Below, one piece after another: positions 19,146 through 27,225 of a DNA stretch of 64,000 nt. Below the pieces are notes generated by a model that was not told the origin of the DNA, did no database searches, and worked only from the letters and a program-made list of their open reading frames with translations. The position numbers were made by a program, and so were the translations under genes. Positions within the stretch are counted from its first letter, which is position 1. Every line of letters begins with the position of its first letter. Source of the DNA: Corynebacterium suicordis DSM 45110 (GTDB lineage Bacteria > Actinomycetota > Actinomycetes > Mycobacteriales > Mycobacteriaceae). The DNA is taken from contig NZ_JADKMY010000002.1 of the NCBI RefSeq assembly GCF_015351405.1, positions 124,001 through 188,000 of the forward strand, read 5' to 3'.

Positions 19146-19658
19146 TTAGCGCCCCAGCGCCTGCATCGACAGCCGATACTTCACCACATTGAAGCGCGCG
19201 TCCGCGAGGGCGTCATGCGCGTTGGAGGGGGCCTCCGGCAGCCGTGGGCGCCCCGCCATTTCCCACAGTTGCTTGAGCTCATGAGTGAATCGGGGCAGTT
19301 CCCGGGGCAATCCGGTCATGTCGCCCCACAGCTGTGCCAGCACCACGTGATCGTAGGCACTCACCCATGCCCAGAGCTCTGGCCGATCTTGCTGGCTCAG
19401 GTAGTCCCCCGGCTCGTGGCCCGGCAGCAGGAATTCATAGAGTTTGCGCTTGAGCGTCTCGGTATCCATCCATCGCGAATCCGAGCGAGGTGGGAGCTGG
19501 TTTAGTACGTTGCGACGTACCCAGTCTCCCGCGCGGGAGGCATCGAAATCGGTGCAGATCGCATAGAACTCCCGTCCGTCTTCCGCAACCACGCCGATGG
19601 AGACCAAGTCAATGGTCTCTCCATCTTCGATAAATTCAGTGTCATAGAAATAGCGCAC
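19146..19658 (-). CDS. Rv2179c-like 3'-5' exoribonuclease (DEDD, RNase T-like)
   Basis: 170 residues. MRYFYDTEFIEDGETIDLVSIGVV supplies the first DxE metal ligands; YDHVVLAQLWGDM and SNAHDALADARFNVVKY (H-D pair) complete the DEDDh site. This is the actinobacterial Rv2179c exoribonuclease family, which degrades RNA 3' ends. GTG at 19658 is preceded 7 nt upstream by TAAGCT (leaderless). It is conserved beside aroG in corynebacteria and mycobacteria. Confidence 0.85.
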   Translation of the reverse strand: MRYFYDTEFIEDGETIDLVSIGVVAEDGREFYAICTDFDASRAGDWVRRNVLNQLPPRSDSRWMDTETLKRKLYEFLLPGHEPGDYLSQQDRPELWAWVSAYDHVVLAQLWGDMTGLPRELPRFTHELKQLWEMAGRPRLPEAPSNAHDALADARFNVVKYRLSMQALGR

Positions 19659-19665
19659 GTTTACT

Positions 19666-19671
19666 AGCTTA
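19666..19671 (-). promoter_or_regulatory. -10 box of the exoribonuclease gene
   Basis: TAAGCT on the minus strand, 7 nt before GTG 19658; supports that GTG as a leaderless start. Confidence 0.55.
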
Positions 19672-19692
19672 AACGCTGCTGCGCATGGGAGG

Positions 19693-20790
19693 TTATCGGG
19701 CAGGCTTGCGCAGCGGTGGTGGGTACATGGTCCACTTCACCACGGGAACCTTGCTGAGTCCGTAGAACACCGCTCCCGCGGTGATGCAGATGAGGATCCC
19801 CCACAGCACGCGCAGGTCAGGGTTTTCAATGCTCGGTCGCAGCTGTGGCTGGGTTTCCCACAGGTGCGGGTAGATGATCAGGTCAAACAAAGCGAGAAAA
19901 GCGTGGTGGGACACGTAGATAGGCAGTGTATTCCTGCCCACGAATCCGAAGATGCTTTTCAGAACCGGAAGGTAGGAAATCCACACTGCGAGCATGATTC
20001 CCATCGGCACAGCAGCCAGGATTCGCGCCTGCATGAGCATGGATTGCTGGCTGGCGATGATCTCACTCCAACCCTCGAAGTAGTAAATATCCATGCCGCG
20101 GTACAGCAATTCCCCCAGTGCGAAGAGAACCACTGCTGCTGCCACGCTCAGGAGCTGACCCGCATGATGCGAAATGCTGAAGAACAGGCTCCGGTAGTGC
20201 AGGCCGAGGAAGAAGATCGGCGCATACGTCAGCGCCTGGTACACGCCCTGAATCACCATCAGACCCGCCATTGCGGCCACGATCGCCGGCACAAAGGAGA
20301 GAGCTACTGCTAGCCAGGGCGGTTGGCGTCGAAGCAAAACTGCCGCCAAGTTGTACGCCATCAGGGTGTAGAGGAACCACAGGCCGGGATCACCGACGAT
20401 CACAGCTTTCACCACATGGGTGAGCGAGAGAGAATCCTCGATATAAAGCCTGGTGGCAGCCTGCACCGGGCTGTACACCAGGTACGGGACCAGCAGAAAC
20501 CAGAGGCGGCGAAACCAGAGTGTTTCCGCATTCCACGAGATGATCCGGTGGGCGAACATGCCCGAGATGAGGAAAAACAACGGCATGCGCAGCGGGTCCA
20601 AGACTGTGGAGACCCAGAACCATGGGGTCTCCATGCCTCCGGGAACGCCGGTGACCACGTGCATCAGACACACGCCGATGATGGATAAACCTTTGGCGCA
20701 ATCTGCCCATTCAATGCGGCGAGTGGCCGCAGCAGTGCGTTCTTGGGACCGCGCGAGCTGCGGGCGTGGTCCCGAATCTGAAGGTTTCAT
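19693..20790 (-). CDS. Acyltransferase family 3 membrane protein
   Basis: 365 residues, about 10 membrane helices. The N-terminal RRIEWADCAKGLSIIGVCLMHVV has the Asp and His of the acyltransferase-3 (OafA/COG3594-like) family; MPLFFLISGMFAHR follows in the second helix region. Such enzymes O-acylate cell-surface sugars or lipids. The substrate is unknown; envelope glycolipid or trehalose mycolate acetylation is possible because neighbours are envelope genes (inference). TTAGAT lies 5 nt before the ATG. A motif copy sits inside (GGCGTCG at 20325). Confidence 0.8.
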   Translation of the reverse strand: MKPSDSGPRPQLARSQERTAAATRRIEWADCAKGLSIIGVCLMHVVTGVPGGMETPWFWVSTVLDPLRMPLFFLISGMFAHRIISWNAETLWFRRLWFLLVPYLVYSPVQAATRLYIEDSLSLTHVVKAVIVGDPGLWFLYTLMAYNLAAVLLRRQPPWLAVALSFVPAIVAAMAGLMVIQGVYQALTYAPIFFLGLHYRSLFFSISHHAGQLLSVAAAVVLFALGELLYRGMDIYYFEGWSEIIASQQSMLMQARILAAVPMGIMLAVWISYLPVLKSIFGFVGRNTLPIYVSHHAFLALFDLIIYPHLWETQPQLRPSIENPDLRVLWGILICITAGAVFYGLSKVPVVKWTMYPPPLRKPAR

Positions 20791-20856
20791 GAGAGATCTA
20801 ACGATTGCAGGTGATGGAGGGCGCGGTCAAACCGTTCCGGCAGCGCCTGCGAACCC

Positions 20857-21594
20857 CTAGTGGGAACGCGGTTCAGAACCCTCTGGGTAACCCGCCCCAG
20901 CTTCAAGCGACTTCTTCACGTCCGCAGCATAGAAATCCGGCACGTAATCCTGGCCGGACAGTTCCTGGAGAGCTTCCATGATGGCGTTGGTGAAGGCGCG
21001 CGCCTGAGCGTATTCATCGCCGGCATCCCGGAAATCAGCTGGGTGGACGGGATCGCCAATCCGGAAACCGCAGCGGTAAGGCCGGGGAATCCAGCTGCCG
21101 ATGGGGTTGACCTGTTTGGTGCCGATCATCGCTGCCGGGTACACGGGGAGATCCGCCTGCATGGCAATGCGCGCCAATCCGGTCTTACCGCGGTAGAGGC
21201 GACCATCCGGGCTGCGCGTACCCTCCGGATACATTCCCAGCACGCGGCCTTCCTTGAGCACGCGCAACGCGGTCTGCAAAGCAGCGGACTGGGAAGTCTT
21301 GTCTTCCCTATCGATGGGCACCTGACCCACTGAGGAGAAGAACCACTTCTGGATCCCGCCGATCAAACCTGGGGTGGTGAAGTATTCCTTCTTGGCCAGG
21401 AACGTCATCTTCCGAGGCACCAAGAGAGGCAGGTAGAAGCTATCCATCACTGCCAGGTGGTTGGAGGCCACCACAACCGGGCCTTCCGCGGGGAGTTTCT
21501 CCAGGCCTTCCGAGAATGGCCGGTTATAAATGCGCAGCAATGGGCCGACGAAAACATTCTTCAGCCACCAGTACGTATCTCTCTTCATGCGCAT
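20857..21594 (-). CDS. plsC: PlsC-like 1-acyl-sn-glycerol-3-phosphate acyltransferase
   Basis: 245 residues from ATG 21594 (AGAAGG 5 nt upstream). An in-frame GTG at 21618 overlaps the glucokinase end and is less likely. Motifs: SNHLAVMDSFYLP (the NHxxxxD catalytic block I), VPIDREDKTSQ (block II-like), MYPEGTRSPDGRLYRGKTG (block III) and VYPAAMIGTKQ (block IV). It acylates lysophosphatidate in phospholipid synthesis. Part of a minus-strand run plsC-glk-pimB'. Confidence 0.9.
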   Translation of the reverse strand: MRMKRDTYWWLKNVFVGPLLRIYNRPFSEGLEKLPAEGPVVVASNHLAVMDSFYLPLLVPRKMTFLAKKEYFTTPGLIGGIQKWFFSSVGQVPIDREDKTSQSAALQTALRVLKEGRVLGMYPEGTRSPDGRLYRGKTGLARIAMQADLPVYPAAMIGTKQVNPIGSWIPRPYRCGFRIGDPVHPADFRDAGDEYAQARAFTNAIMEALQELSGQDYVPDFYAADVKKSLEAGAGYPEGSEPRSH

Positions 21595-21604
21595 TGACCC
21601 TTCT

Positions 21605-22576
21605 CTACCCTTTGTCACCCAGCAGCTCGTTGCGAGCCAATTTAGCTACGCCGATCATACCTGCCTGTGAACCCAGCTCGGCAACCGCAAGCCTGGCCAC
21701 TGGGCGGCTTCCCGCGCCCACCACGCTGCGGTGCATCACCCGCTCAGCACGTTCCAAATACAGATCCGCATCGGCAGCTACTCCCCCGCCGAGGACGATC
21801 AATTCCGGGTCCAGGATGTCCTGCACCATGGCCAGGCCCCTGCCCAACCACGTAGCCATGTCCTTGATCACTGCCAGAGCCAGCGGGTCGCCCTCCCGCG
21901 CCATGTTCACCACCACGCGGCCGGTGATTTCCTCCGGATGGTTGCCGTATTCCTGTGCCAACCGGGATTCCGGGTAGCGGCCCATGGCGATGAGATCCTG
22001 CGCGGTCAACGGCAACGCCGAACCAGAGCAGTAACGCTCCAAACAACCGCGCTTACCGCAGGGGCAGCGCCGTCCATTGGGCATCACGGTGAGGTGGCCG
22101 AACTCCGGAGCCACGCCGAATGCCCCGCGGTAGATATCCCCGTTCATCATGATGGCCCCGCCGATGCCTGTACCCAATGCGCAGAGCACCCAGGTCTTCG
22201 TTTCTTTCGCAGCACCAAAGAAGTGCTCACCCCACGCTGCTGAATTCGCATCGTGTTCCACAGTCACGGGCAGGCCCAGGCGCTTGCTCATGTTCTGCTT
22301 CACATTGGATCCGCGCCATGGCAGGTGCGGGGCAAAGCGCACGGTTTCCTGGTTCTCATCCACGAATCCGGCGATGGCCAGGCCCACTGCGGCCACCTGC
22401 GGATGCCGAGCGGTGAGCTTATCCACCACGGCCTCCACTGCGGTTTCGAGAGCTCCGGACGAAGGCGGAGTGGGCAGCTGCTCCATGTCCAGCACCACCC
22501 CGGCCTGGTTGATCACAGCGGCGCGGAGGTTTGTTCCCCCAATATCAATACCGATCGTCAAGAGCTCTTCGCTCAC
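21605..22576 (-). CDS. glk: ROK-family glucokinase
   Basis: 323 residues from GTG 22576 (AGAGG, 7-nt spacing); an ATG at 22591 is the alternative. ATP-dependent ROK glucokinase: LTIGIDIGGTNLRAAV (phosphate 1), VEHDANSAAWGE with catalytic Asp, GTGIGGAIMMNG, and the ROK zinc motif PEFGHLTVMPNGRRCPCGKRGCLE. It phosphorylates cytoplasmic glucose, for example from trehalose or maltose. A candidate -10 TAGAGT is at 22618-22613. The stop is 10 nt from the plsC start. Confidence 0.9.
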   Translation of the reverse strand: MSEELLTIGIDIGGTNLRAAVINQAGVVLDMEQLPTPPSSGALETAVEAVVDKLTARHPQVAAVGLAIAGFVDENQETVRFAPHLPWRGSNVKQNMSKRLGLPVTVEHDANSAAWGEHFFGAAKETKTWVLCALGTGIGGAIMMNGDIYRGAFGVAPEFGHLTVMPNGRRCPCGKRGCLERYCSGSALPLTAQDLIAMGRYPESRLAQEYGNHPEEITGRVVVNMAREGDPLALAVIKDMATWLGRGLAMVQDILDPELIVLGGGVAADADLYLERAERVMHRSVVGAGSRPVARLAVAELGSQAGMIGVAKLARNELLGDKG

Positions 22577-22679
22577 TCCGCTGCCTCTCATCTTTCGTAG
22601 AAAACCTCATCAACTCTAGCGCGCTGCCCTGACCCCGTGCCTAACTGGGAACCTCGGGCCGTGCGCCACTCGCGCTTCT

Positions 22680-23879
22680 TTAGGCAGGGACATTCCACGC
22701 CACCTGAGGCGGCCTCATCCCCCGGCCGTGGATAACCGCAAGGAATTGATCACGGAGGACTTCCCACGTCCACGCATCGTTGACGCGTTTCCGGCCGGTT
22801 TCTGCCAGTGAATTGCGCAGGTTGGCGTCGGAAAGAAGCTCGTTAATCCTGGCTGCCACCTGACCTGGCTCGCGACCCGAAACCACCAGCCCCGTCTGGC
22901 CGTCAATCACCGTTTCGGGAGCGCCTCCGCCGTCCCCGGCGATCGTGGCCACCCCGCAGGCCTGAGCTTCCAGGAACACGATCCCCAAACCCTCCACCGA
23001 CAACCCGCCCAGCTGCGTACGCACGGGCAACGCGAACACGTCACCCATGCAGAAATGCCCCGGGAGCTCGGAGAAATCCACTGGCCCGGTGACCGTCACG
23101 GCACCCTGCACGCCCAAGGACTGCGCCCTGCGCTCCAGCTTGATGCCCATCTTTCCCGGCCCCACCAGCATCAAGTGCGCATCCGGGTGCTGCGCCAGCA
23201 CGGCGGGCATGGCCTCCACCAAGGTGTCTTGCCCCTTGCGGCTGACGATTCGTGAGACGGCCACGATGACCTTCTTTTTTTCGACGCCATATCTCCCCCG
23301 CAGCTCTTCCCTCATGCCTGGGTCTGGGCGGAACAGCGAAGTATCCACGCCACCGGGCATGGGCTCCCAGGCCACATTGGGCCCGAAAGCTGCCATCATG
23401 CGACCGCGGGCGTAATGAGAGACGTAGGTGAGGCAGTCCACGAAATCTCCGATGCGCCGCAGGATCTGCCGGGTGCCGGGGAACATGGACCAGCCGACCT
23501 CATGGCCGTGCGTGGACGCGATGATGCGGCGGGCACCTGCTCTGCGCGCGGCCGGAGCCAACAGCGCCAGGGGTGCAGCAGCGCCGAACCAGACTGTGTC
23601 TATCTGGTGTTCTTTGATGAGTGCTGCCATCTTCCGCGCGGTAGCTGGAGTGGGCAGCATGACCTTCGTGGGCCAGCGAACCACCGTGTACGGCAGTTGG
23701 GCATCGAAGGCTTGGGCAGCAGCGGCATCCTGAGTGGAGGCAAAGACGATGACGTGCGCATCTTGTGTGCTGAGGGTGGCCAAGTAATCCCGCACATACG
23801 TTTGAATCCCGCCCAAAGTGGGCGGGAAGTCATTTGTCACCACGAGCACCCGAGGGCGCCCCACTGAGCTATCCGTCAT
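22680..23879 (-). CDS. pimB': PimB', GDP-mannose-dependent phosphatidylinositol mannoside mannosyltransferase
   Basis: 399 residues, GT4 family GT-B fold. The N-terminus is PRVLVVTNDFPPTLGGIQTYVRDYL; the C-terminal donor domain has AVSRIVSRKGQDTL and the EX7E-type loop GLGIVFLEAQACGVATIAGDGGGAPETV. It adds the second mannose to PIM1 in C. glutamicum (cg2400 locus). The start is leaderless, TACAAT 8 nt upstream. A T8-CGACGCC motif copy (23282) codes in antisense for YGVEKKKV, and another copy is at 22824. Confidence 0.9.
   Translation of the reverse strand: MTDSSVGRPRVLVVTNDFPPTLGGIQTYVRDYLATLSTQDAHVIVFASTQDAAAAQAFDAQLPYTVVRWPTKVMLPTPATARKMAALIKEHQIDTVWFGAAAPLALLAPAARRAGARRIIASTHGHEVGWSMFPGTRQILRRIGDFVDCLTYVSHYARGRMMAAFGPNVAWEPMPGGVDTSLFRPDPGMREELRGRYGVEKKKVIVAVSRIVSRKGQDTLVEAMPAVLAQHPDAHLMLVGPGKMGIKLERRAQSLGVQGAVTVTGPVDFSELPGHFCMGDVFALPVRTQLGGLSVEGLGIVFLEAQACGVATIAGDGGGAPETVIDGQTGLVVSGREPGQVAARINELLSDANLRNSLAETGRKRVNDAWTWEVLRDQFLAVIHGRGMRPPQVAWNVPA
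23273..23290 (+). repeat. Copy of dispersed T-tract/CGACGCC motif inside pimB'
   Basis: TTCTTTTTTTCGACGCCA, opposite to the coding strand, with the longest T-run seen among the copies. Confidence 0.5.
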
Positions 23880-23887
23880 GTTTGCAC

Positions 23888-23893
23888 ATTGTA
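23888..23893 (-). promoter_or_regulatory. -10 box of pimB'
   Basis: TACAAT on the minus strand, 8 nt before the pimB' ATG; fixes a leaderless start. Confidence 0.6.
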
Positions 23894-23915
23894 GCGGCTA
23901 GCCAGACCGGCTCTT

Positions 23916-25106
23916 TTAGTAGCGAACTGCGCCGGAGATCGGCATGGAATCCACGGGGACAACCTGCACTGGGATTCCGTAGTCAGAGGCGTGAACCAGC
24001 TGGCCATCACCGATGTACATGCCGACGTGCGTGGTTCCTGGGTAGTAGCCCACGATGTCACCCGGCTGCAGCTCATTGCGGCTGACTGGCTGGCCGCCGG
24101 CCAACTGGGCCTGAGAGGTGCGAGGGATGGTCTTGCCAGTCTGCTGGTATGCCCAGAGCATCAAACCGGAGCAGTCGAATTCATTCGGTCCGGAGGCGCC
24201 CCAACCGTAAGGTGAGCCAAGCTTGGACAGCGCCGCAGCTACTGCACCGGTTTGGTTCACCTTGGCGGCGACTGGGGAATCAGGCTGCTTGAGCTTGCCC
24301 AGGAACTCTTCAACGTTGACGTCGATGGGGCCATTGCTGTCCACCCAGCGCTGACGATCCTCCGGGCTCAGCCCATCCACCACGTCCATGACGCGCTTCT
24401 TGAGCTCATCCAGCTTCTGGGTCTGACGATCCAGCACCCGCTGGCGGGCGCCGAGATCATTGACGCGGAAGTCAGCGCGGAACTTCGCGCGATTAGCTTC
24501 CGAGTTGAGGTTGACTGCCTTGAGCAGATCCTCGTCCAGAACAGAGATGGTGCGATCCTTGCTCTCTGCCAAGCTGGCCAGGTAGCTACCGCGCTCCATC
24601 GCTGCCTGTGGGCCGGAGGCACTGGAGAGAACGGTGAGCGGATCTACAGAGGCACCGCGGTACATAGACTGGGAGACATCCTTCACGCTCTCCTCAGAGT
24701 TCTGCAGGTTCTGCAGAGCGATATCGGATTCACGCTTGGTCTTCTCAACGTCCTTTTGGACACCATCAAGCTCAGCCCGAGCCTTGTCGAGATCCAGCTG
24801 GTTCTGCTGCACCTTTTCGTTAGCAGCACCAGTGACGTGGGAAACCTGCTTCATGTGTGCCAACAGGCCGTCCACGTCTTGCGGAATCGGCTTAGCTAGC
24901 AGCTCATCAATGTAGCGATTAAAGGCTTTTGCATCGTCAGGGTTCGGAACTTGCTGAGAATTCTGGGCCTGATTCTGCGCGGGATCCGCTAGAGCGGAGG
25001 GAACAACTGGAGAAACTCCAATGGCGAGCGCGAGCAATGTTGCTTGCACGGAGCGGGAGAAGCGACCCTGGGGGCGAGCTAGAGAATGAAAAGAAGTGCT
25101 GGACAC
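23916..25106 (-). CDS. Secreted NlpC/P60 peptidoglycan endopeptidase with coiled-coil (RipC/Cg2402-like)
   Basis: 396 residues. Sec signal peptide with cleavage after SALA (about residue 40); a long alpha-helical coiled coil (about 85-260); and a C-terminal NlpC/P60 domain with catalytic Cys in EFDCSGLMLWAY, His in GTTHVGMYIG and a third polar residue in VHAS. It cleaves D-Glu-mDAP peptide bonds of peptidoglycan during division; in this family the coiled coil is regulatory. SD AGAAGG lies 5 nt before GTG. It lies downstream of a second, shorter NlpC/P60 gene. Confidence 0.9.
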   Translation of the reverse strand: MSSTSFHSLARPQGRFSRSVQATLLALAIGVSPVVPSALADPAQNQAQNSQQVPNPDDAKAFNRYIDELLAKPIPQDVDGLLAHMKQVSHVTGAANEKVQQNQLDLDKARAELDGVQKDVEKTKRESDIALQNLQNSEESVKDVSQSMYRGASVDPLTVLSSASGPQAAMERGSYLASLAESKDRTISVLDEDLLKAVNLNSEANRAKFRADFRVNDLGARQRVLDRQTQKLDELKKRVMDVVDGLSPEDRQRWVDSNGPIDVNVEEFLGKLKQPDSPVAAKVNQTGAVAAALSKLGSPYGWGASGPNEFDCSGLMLWAYQQTGKTIPRTSQAQLAGGQPVSRNELQPGDIVGYYPGTTHVGMYIGDGQLVHASDYGIPVQVVPVDSMPISGAVRY

Positions 25107-25258
25107 ACGAACCTTCTTGAGAAATGAAAACGGATAGGAACCACAATTCAGCGGATTCTAGAAAAACATCCTAGAGAAAACACTGAATTAAACGAACTCC
25201 GAAGAGCTCTCTCACACACTGCCCGTGGCAGAGGCATTCCTGCTCTCTTCACAACACG

Positions 25259-25299
25259 AGCGGAACCCGTCAAGCACGTTGTGCTTCACCAGTTCCGCT
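25259..25299. repeat. Two-tier hairpin between the NlpC/P60 genes
   Basis: AGCGGAAC (25259-25266) pairs with GTTCCGCT (25292-25299), and inside it AAGCAC pairs with GTGCTT around a 3-nt loop. No U-run follows on the minus strand. It may be a terminator-like or processing structure after the gene ending at 25357. The 250-bp gap holds no gene. Confidence 0.6.
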
Positions 25300-25356
25300 G
25301 TATTGAGGGGGCGGTTGGGACGAATATTCGCACCAAGACACCGAGTTTTGCCAGAT

Positions 25357-25950
25357 TTAGAAACGCACTGCGTTGTTGATTGGCATGTAGTTCAGGGAAT
25401 CGATACGCACAGGAGCGTCAGAGTTCAATGCGTGGACGATCTTACCATCGCCGATGTAGATTCCCACGTGGGAAGCGCCACCGTAGTAAGAGACGATGTC
25501 ACCTGGCTGCAGGGCGTTGATAGCCACTGGGGTACCAGCGGAAGCCTGTGCATCAGAGGTACGAGGAATGTTCTTTCCAACCTGAGCGTATGCCCAAGAG
25601 GTCAGACCGGAGCAGTCGAAAGAGCTAGGGCCAGCAGCACCCCACACGTAAGGGGCACCGATCTTGGACTGAGCCTTGTTGGCGATGTCCTGGCCGACAG
25701 AGGTAGCGGGTGCTGGAGCGGGAGTTGCTGCTGCAACGTTTCCAGCGGCCTGCTCAGCCTGAGTCAGGTAAGGCTTGATGTGTGGCATTACTTCATCAGG
25801 GACATCAACGGTGAAGTTGGTGTTTGGAACAGTAACCGGAGCTGCCTGAGCTGACGCAGGGTTAAGTACGGCAGCACCAACACCTACAGCAGCCATGATT
25901 GCAGCGTTGCGCTTGGTGTGAGTGGAGCTCTTCAGGTTGTGCTTTCCCAT
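25357..25950 (-). CDS. Secreted NlpC/P60 endopeptidase (Cg2401-like)
   Basis: 197 residues from MGKHNLKSSTHTKRNAAIM; the upstream open frame has no better start. Signal peptide with AQAAP cleavage (about residue 37), a short linker with an Ala/Pro run, and a C-terminal NlpC/P60 domain: SSFDCSGLTSWAY (Cys), GGASHVGIYIG (His), KIVHAL. It lacks the coiled coil of its neighbour. The distance from the nearest SD-like GAAAGG is long (15 nt). Upstream DNA (26071-26140) has repeats that could bind MtrA, the two-component regulator known to control cell-wall peptidases in corynebacteria. Confidence 0.88.
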   Translation of the reverse strand: MGKHNLKSSTHTKRNAAIMAAVGVGAAVLNPASAQAAPVTVPNTNFTVDVPDEVMPHIKPYLTQAEQAAGNVAAATPAPAPATSVGQDIANKAQSKIGAPYVWGAAGPSSFDCSGLTSWAYAQVGKNIPRTSDAQASAGTPVAINALQPGDIVSYYGGASHVGIYIGDGKIVHALNSDAPVRIDSLNYMPINNAVRF

Positions 25951-26070
25951 AGTGTTCGTCTTGAACCTTTCGATTATTCTTCGTGAGACAAAATGTCTCT
26001 CGCTGGTGACTATTGCCATCACCATTACGACTTGGAGGGCCTAGACGAGATGCCCTCGCCTCTTAGGTCT

Positions 26071-26140
26071 CGAAAAGATTACGAAATGGTTGCGATACAT
26101 GTCTAGCCAAACACGGGATATATCTCGAAATGGTTACAAT
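26071..26140 (-). promoter_or_regulatory. MtrA-like direct repeats upstream of the NlpC/P60 gene
   Basis: CGAAATGGTTGCGAT (26082-26096) and CGAAATGGTTACAAT (26126-26140) are direct repeats 44 bp apart, and a half copy CGAAAAGATTACG starts at 26071, 11 bp before the first. On the minus strand these read GCAACCATTTCGTAATC, i.e. GTAAC-type units with 11-bp period, similar to MtrA sites. Assignment to MtrA is an inference. The gap 25951-26398 (448 bp) otherwise contains only a GlxR-type site. Confidence 0.45.
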
Positions 26141-26292
26141 TTGCAGAAAGTGTAGTTTTTCGGGTGTGCGCAACCCGAAAATTTACCGCTCCGTTACCGA
26201 GTCGTTATCTTTCGCTGAACAGGGCATACTCCGGAACGCAGAAAACATCCGTCAAGCGGAAATCGAAGGTCGATCTGCCATATTCAGACGAA

Positions 26293-26308
26293 TGTGACCT
26301 TCATCACA
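26293..26308. promoter_or_regulatory. GlxR (CRP-type) binding site
   Basis: TGTGACCTTCATCACA matches the palindromic TGTGA-N6-TCACA consensus of GlxR, the cAMP-responsive global regulator of corynebacteria. It lies 91 bp before the DnaQ-like start and 343 bp before the NlpC/P60 start. Position suits activation of the exonuclease gene or long-range control of the peptidase. Confidence 0.75.
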
Positions 26309-26398
26309 AATATCCCGGAAACGGCGCAGAAATCCAGAATCCTCCAGATTCGGCGCACCATTAATGCCCCAGTCTTGCTCCCGATTAAGATGGCATCC

Positions 26399-27088
26399 GT
26401 GCACAGACAGCCAGTAAACGGATCCTCCCGCTCACCACAGCGTGGTGCGGAGAACTCTGCGCAAACCGCGAGCAGCAGCCTTACTGGAAGCAACGCTCCA
26501 TTGAGTGAGACCCTGCAAAACTGTGTGGTCATTGACGTGGAAACCACTGGGTTAGACCCATCCACAGAGAAAATCATCGAGGTGGGGGCACTCAGGGTCA
26601 TTGATGGAGAAGTGGCCAGCACGTTTCACACGCTGATTAACCCACGCCGCCCTCTACCGGAAGTCATTCAACGCATCACTGGCCTCAGCGATGCGCATTT
26701 GCAGCAAGCACAGGACACGAAGGCTGCCCTGGTGGATCTTCTAGACTTTCTTCACGAAACCAACGCAGTCCACGGGTTTTCCCGAGGAAACCCGCCCGCA
26801 TACTTCGTCGGTCACCACGTCGAATTCGATATCAGCTTTTTGGAAGCCGAAGCGCAGCGCACTCAATCCTCTGGTTGGGAGTTCCTCTCCCCTGCTGCGC
26901 TGCAATGCACAGCGCAGGCAGCACGTAACCTCATCCCGCGAGAGAGCGTTGGGCGCTACCGGCTATCTAACGTCGCCGAGTACCTGAAAACCGCCCACAA
27001 GCCCTCACATCGCGCACTGGACGATTCTCGGGCTACCTTCGAGGTGCTCCAGGGTCTGGAAAGAATCCAACGCGCACAGCGGAGTTAG
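26399..27088 (+). CDS. DnaQ-like 3'-5' exonuclease (Pol III epsilon family)
   Basis: 229 residues from GTG 26399, preceded 7 nt upstream by TAAGAT (leaderless); upstream in-frame starts (26294, 26390) are possible. CVVIDVETTGLDPSTEKIIEVGALRV carries the Exo I DxE, YFVGHHVEFDISFLEAE the Exo II motif, and SHRALDDSRATFEVL the Exo III H-x4-D. It is a single-domain proofreading-type exonuclease, a paralogue of the epsilon subunit, or a repair nuclease. It is flanked by a GlxR site and a terminator, so monocistronic. Confidence 0.85.
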   Translation: MHRQPVNGSSRSPQRGAENSAQTASSSLTGSNAPLSETLQNCVVIDVETTGLDPSTEKIIEVGALRVIDGEVASTFHTLINPRRPLPEVIQRITGLSDAHLQQAQDTKAALVDLLDFLHETNAVHGFSRGNPPAYFVGHHVEFDISFLEAEAQRTQSSGWEFLSPAALQCTAQAARNLIPRESVGRYRLSNVAEYLKTAHKPSHRALDDSRATFEVLQGLERIQRAQRS

Positions 27089-27150
27089 AGGAAAGCTCCG
27101 TGGATCCAGGGCTCAGTAATACTGCCCACAAAGCATCAGACATAAAGGAA

Positions 27151-27179
27151 GGGCCCCAGCGCAATGCTGGAGCCCTTTT
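27151..27179 (+). terminator. Intrinsic terminator after the DnaQ-like gene
   Basis: GGGCCCCAGC pairs with GCTGGAGCCC (one mismatch), loop GCAAT, followed by TTTT. It separates this gene from the convergent qcrB. Confidence 0.85.
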
Positions 27180-27225
27180 CGATCACCTAGGTCTCACTCA
27201 TCGAGTGATCCCTGGGATTCGGCAA

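Noticed and set aside
25951..26398. c-di-AMP (ydaO-type) riboswitch before the NlpC/P60 gene
   Set aside because: Such riboswitches precede NlpC/P60 and Rpf genes in actinobacteria, but I could not find the conserved GGGGGA/CCGAACCC-type segments.
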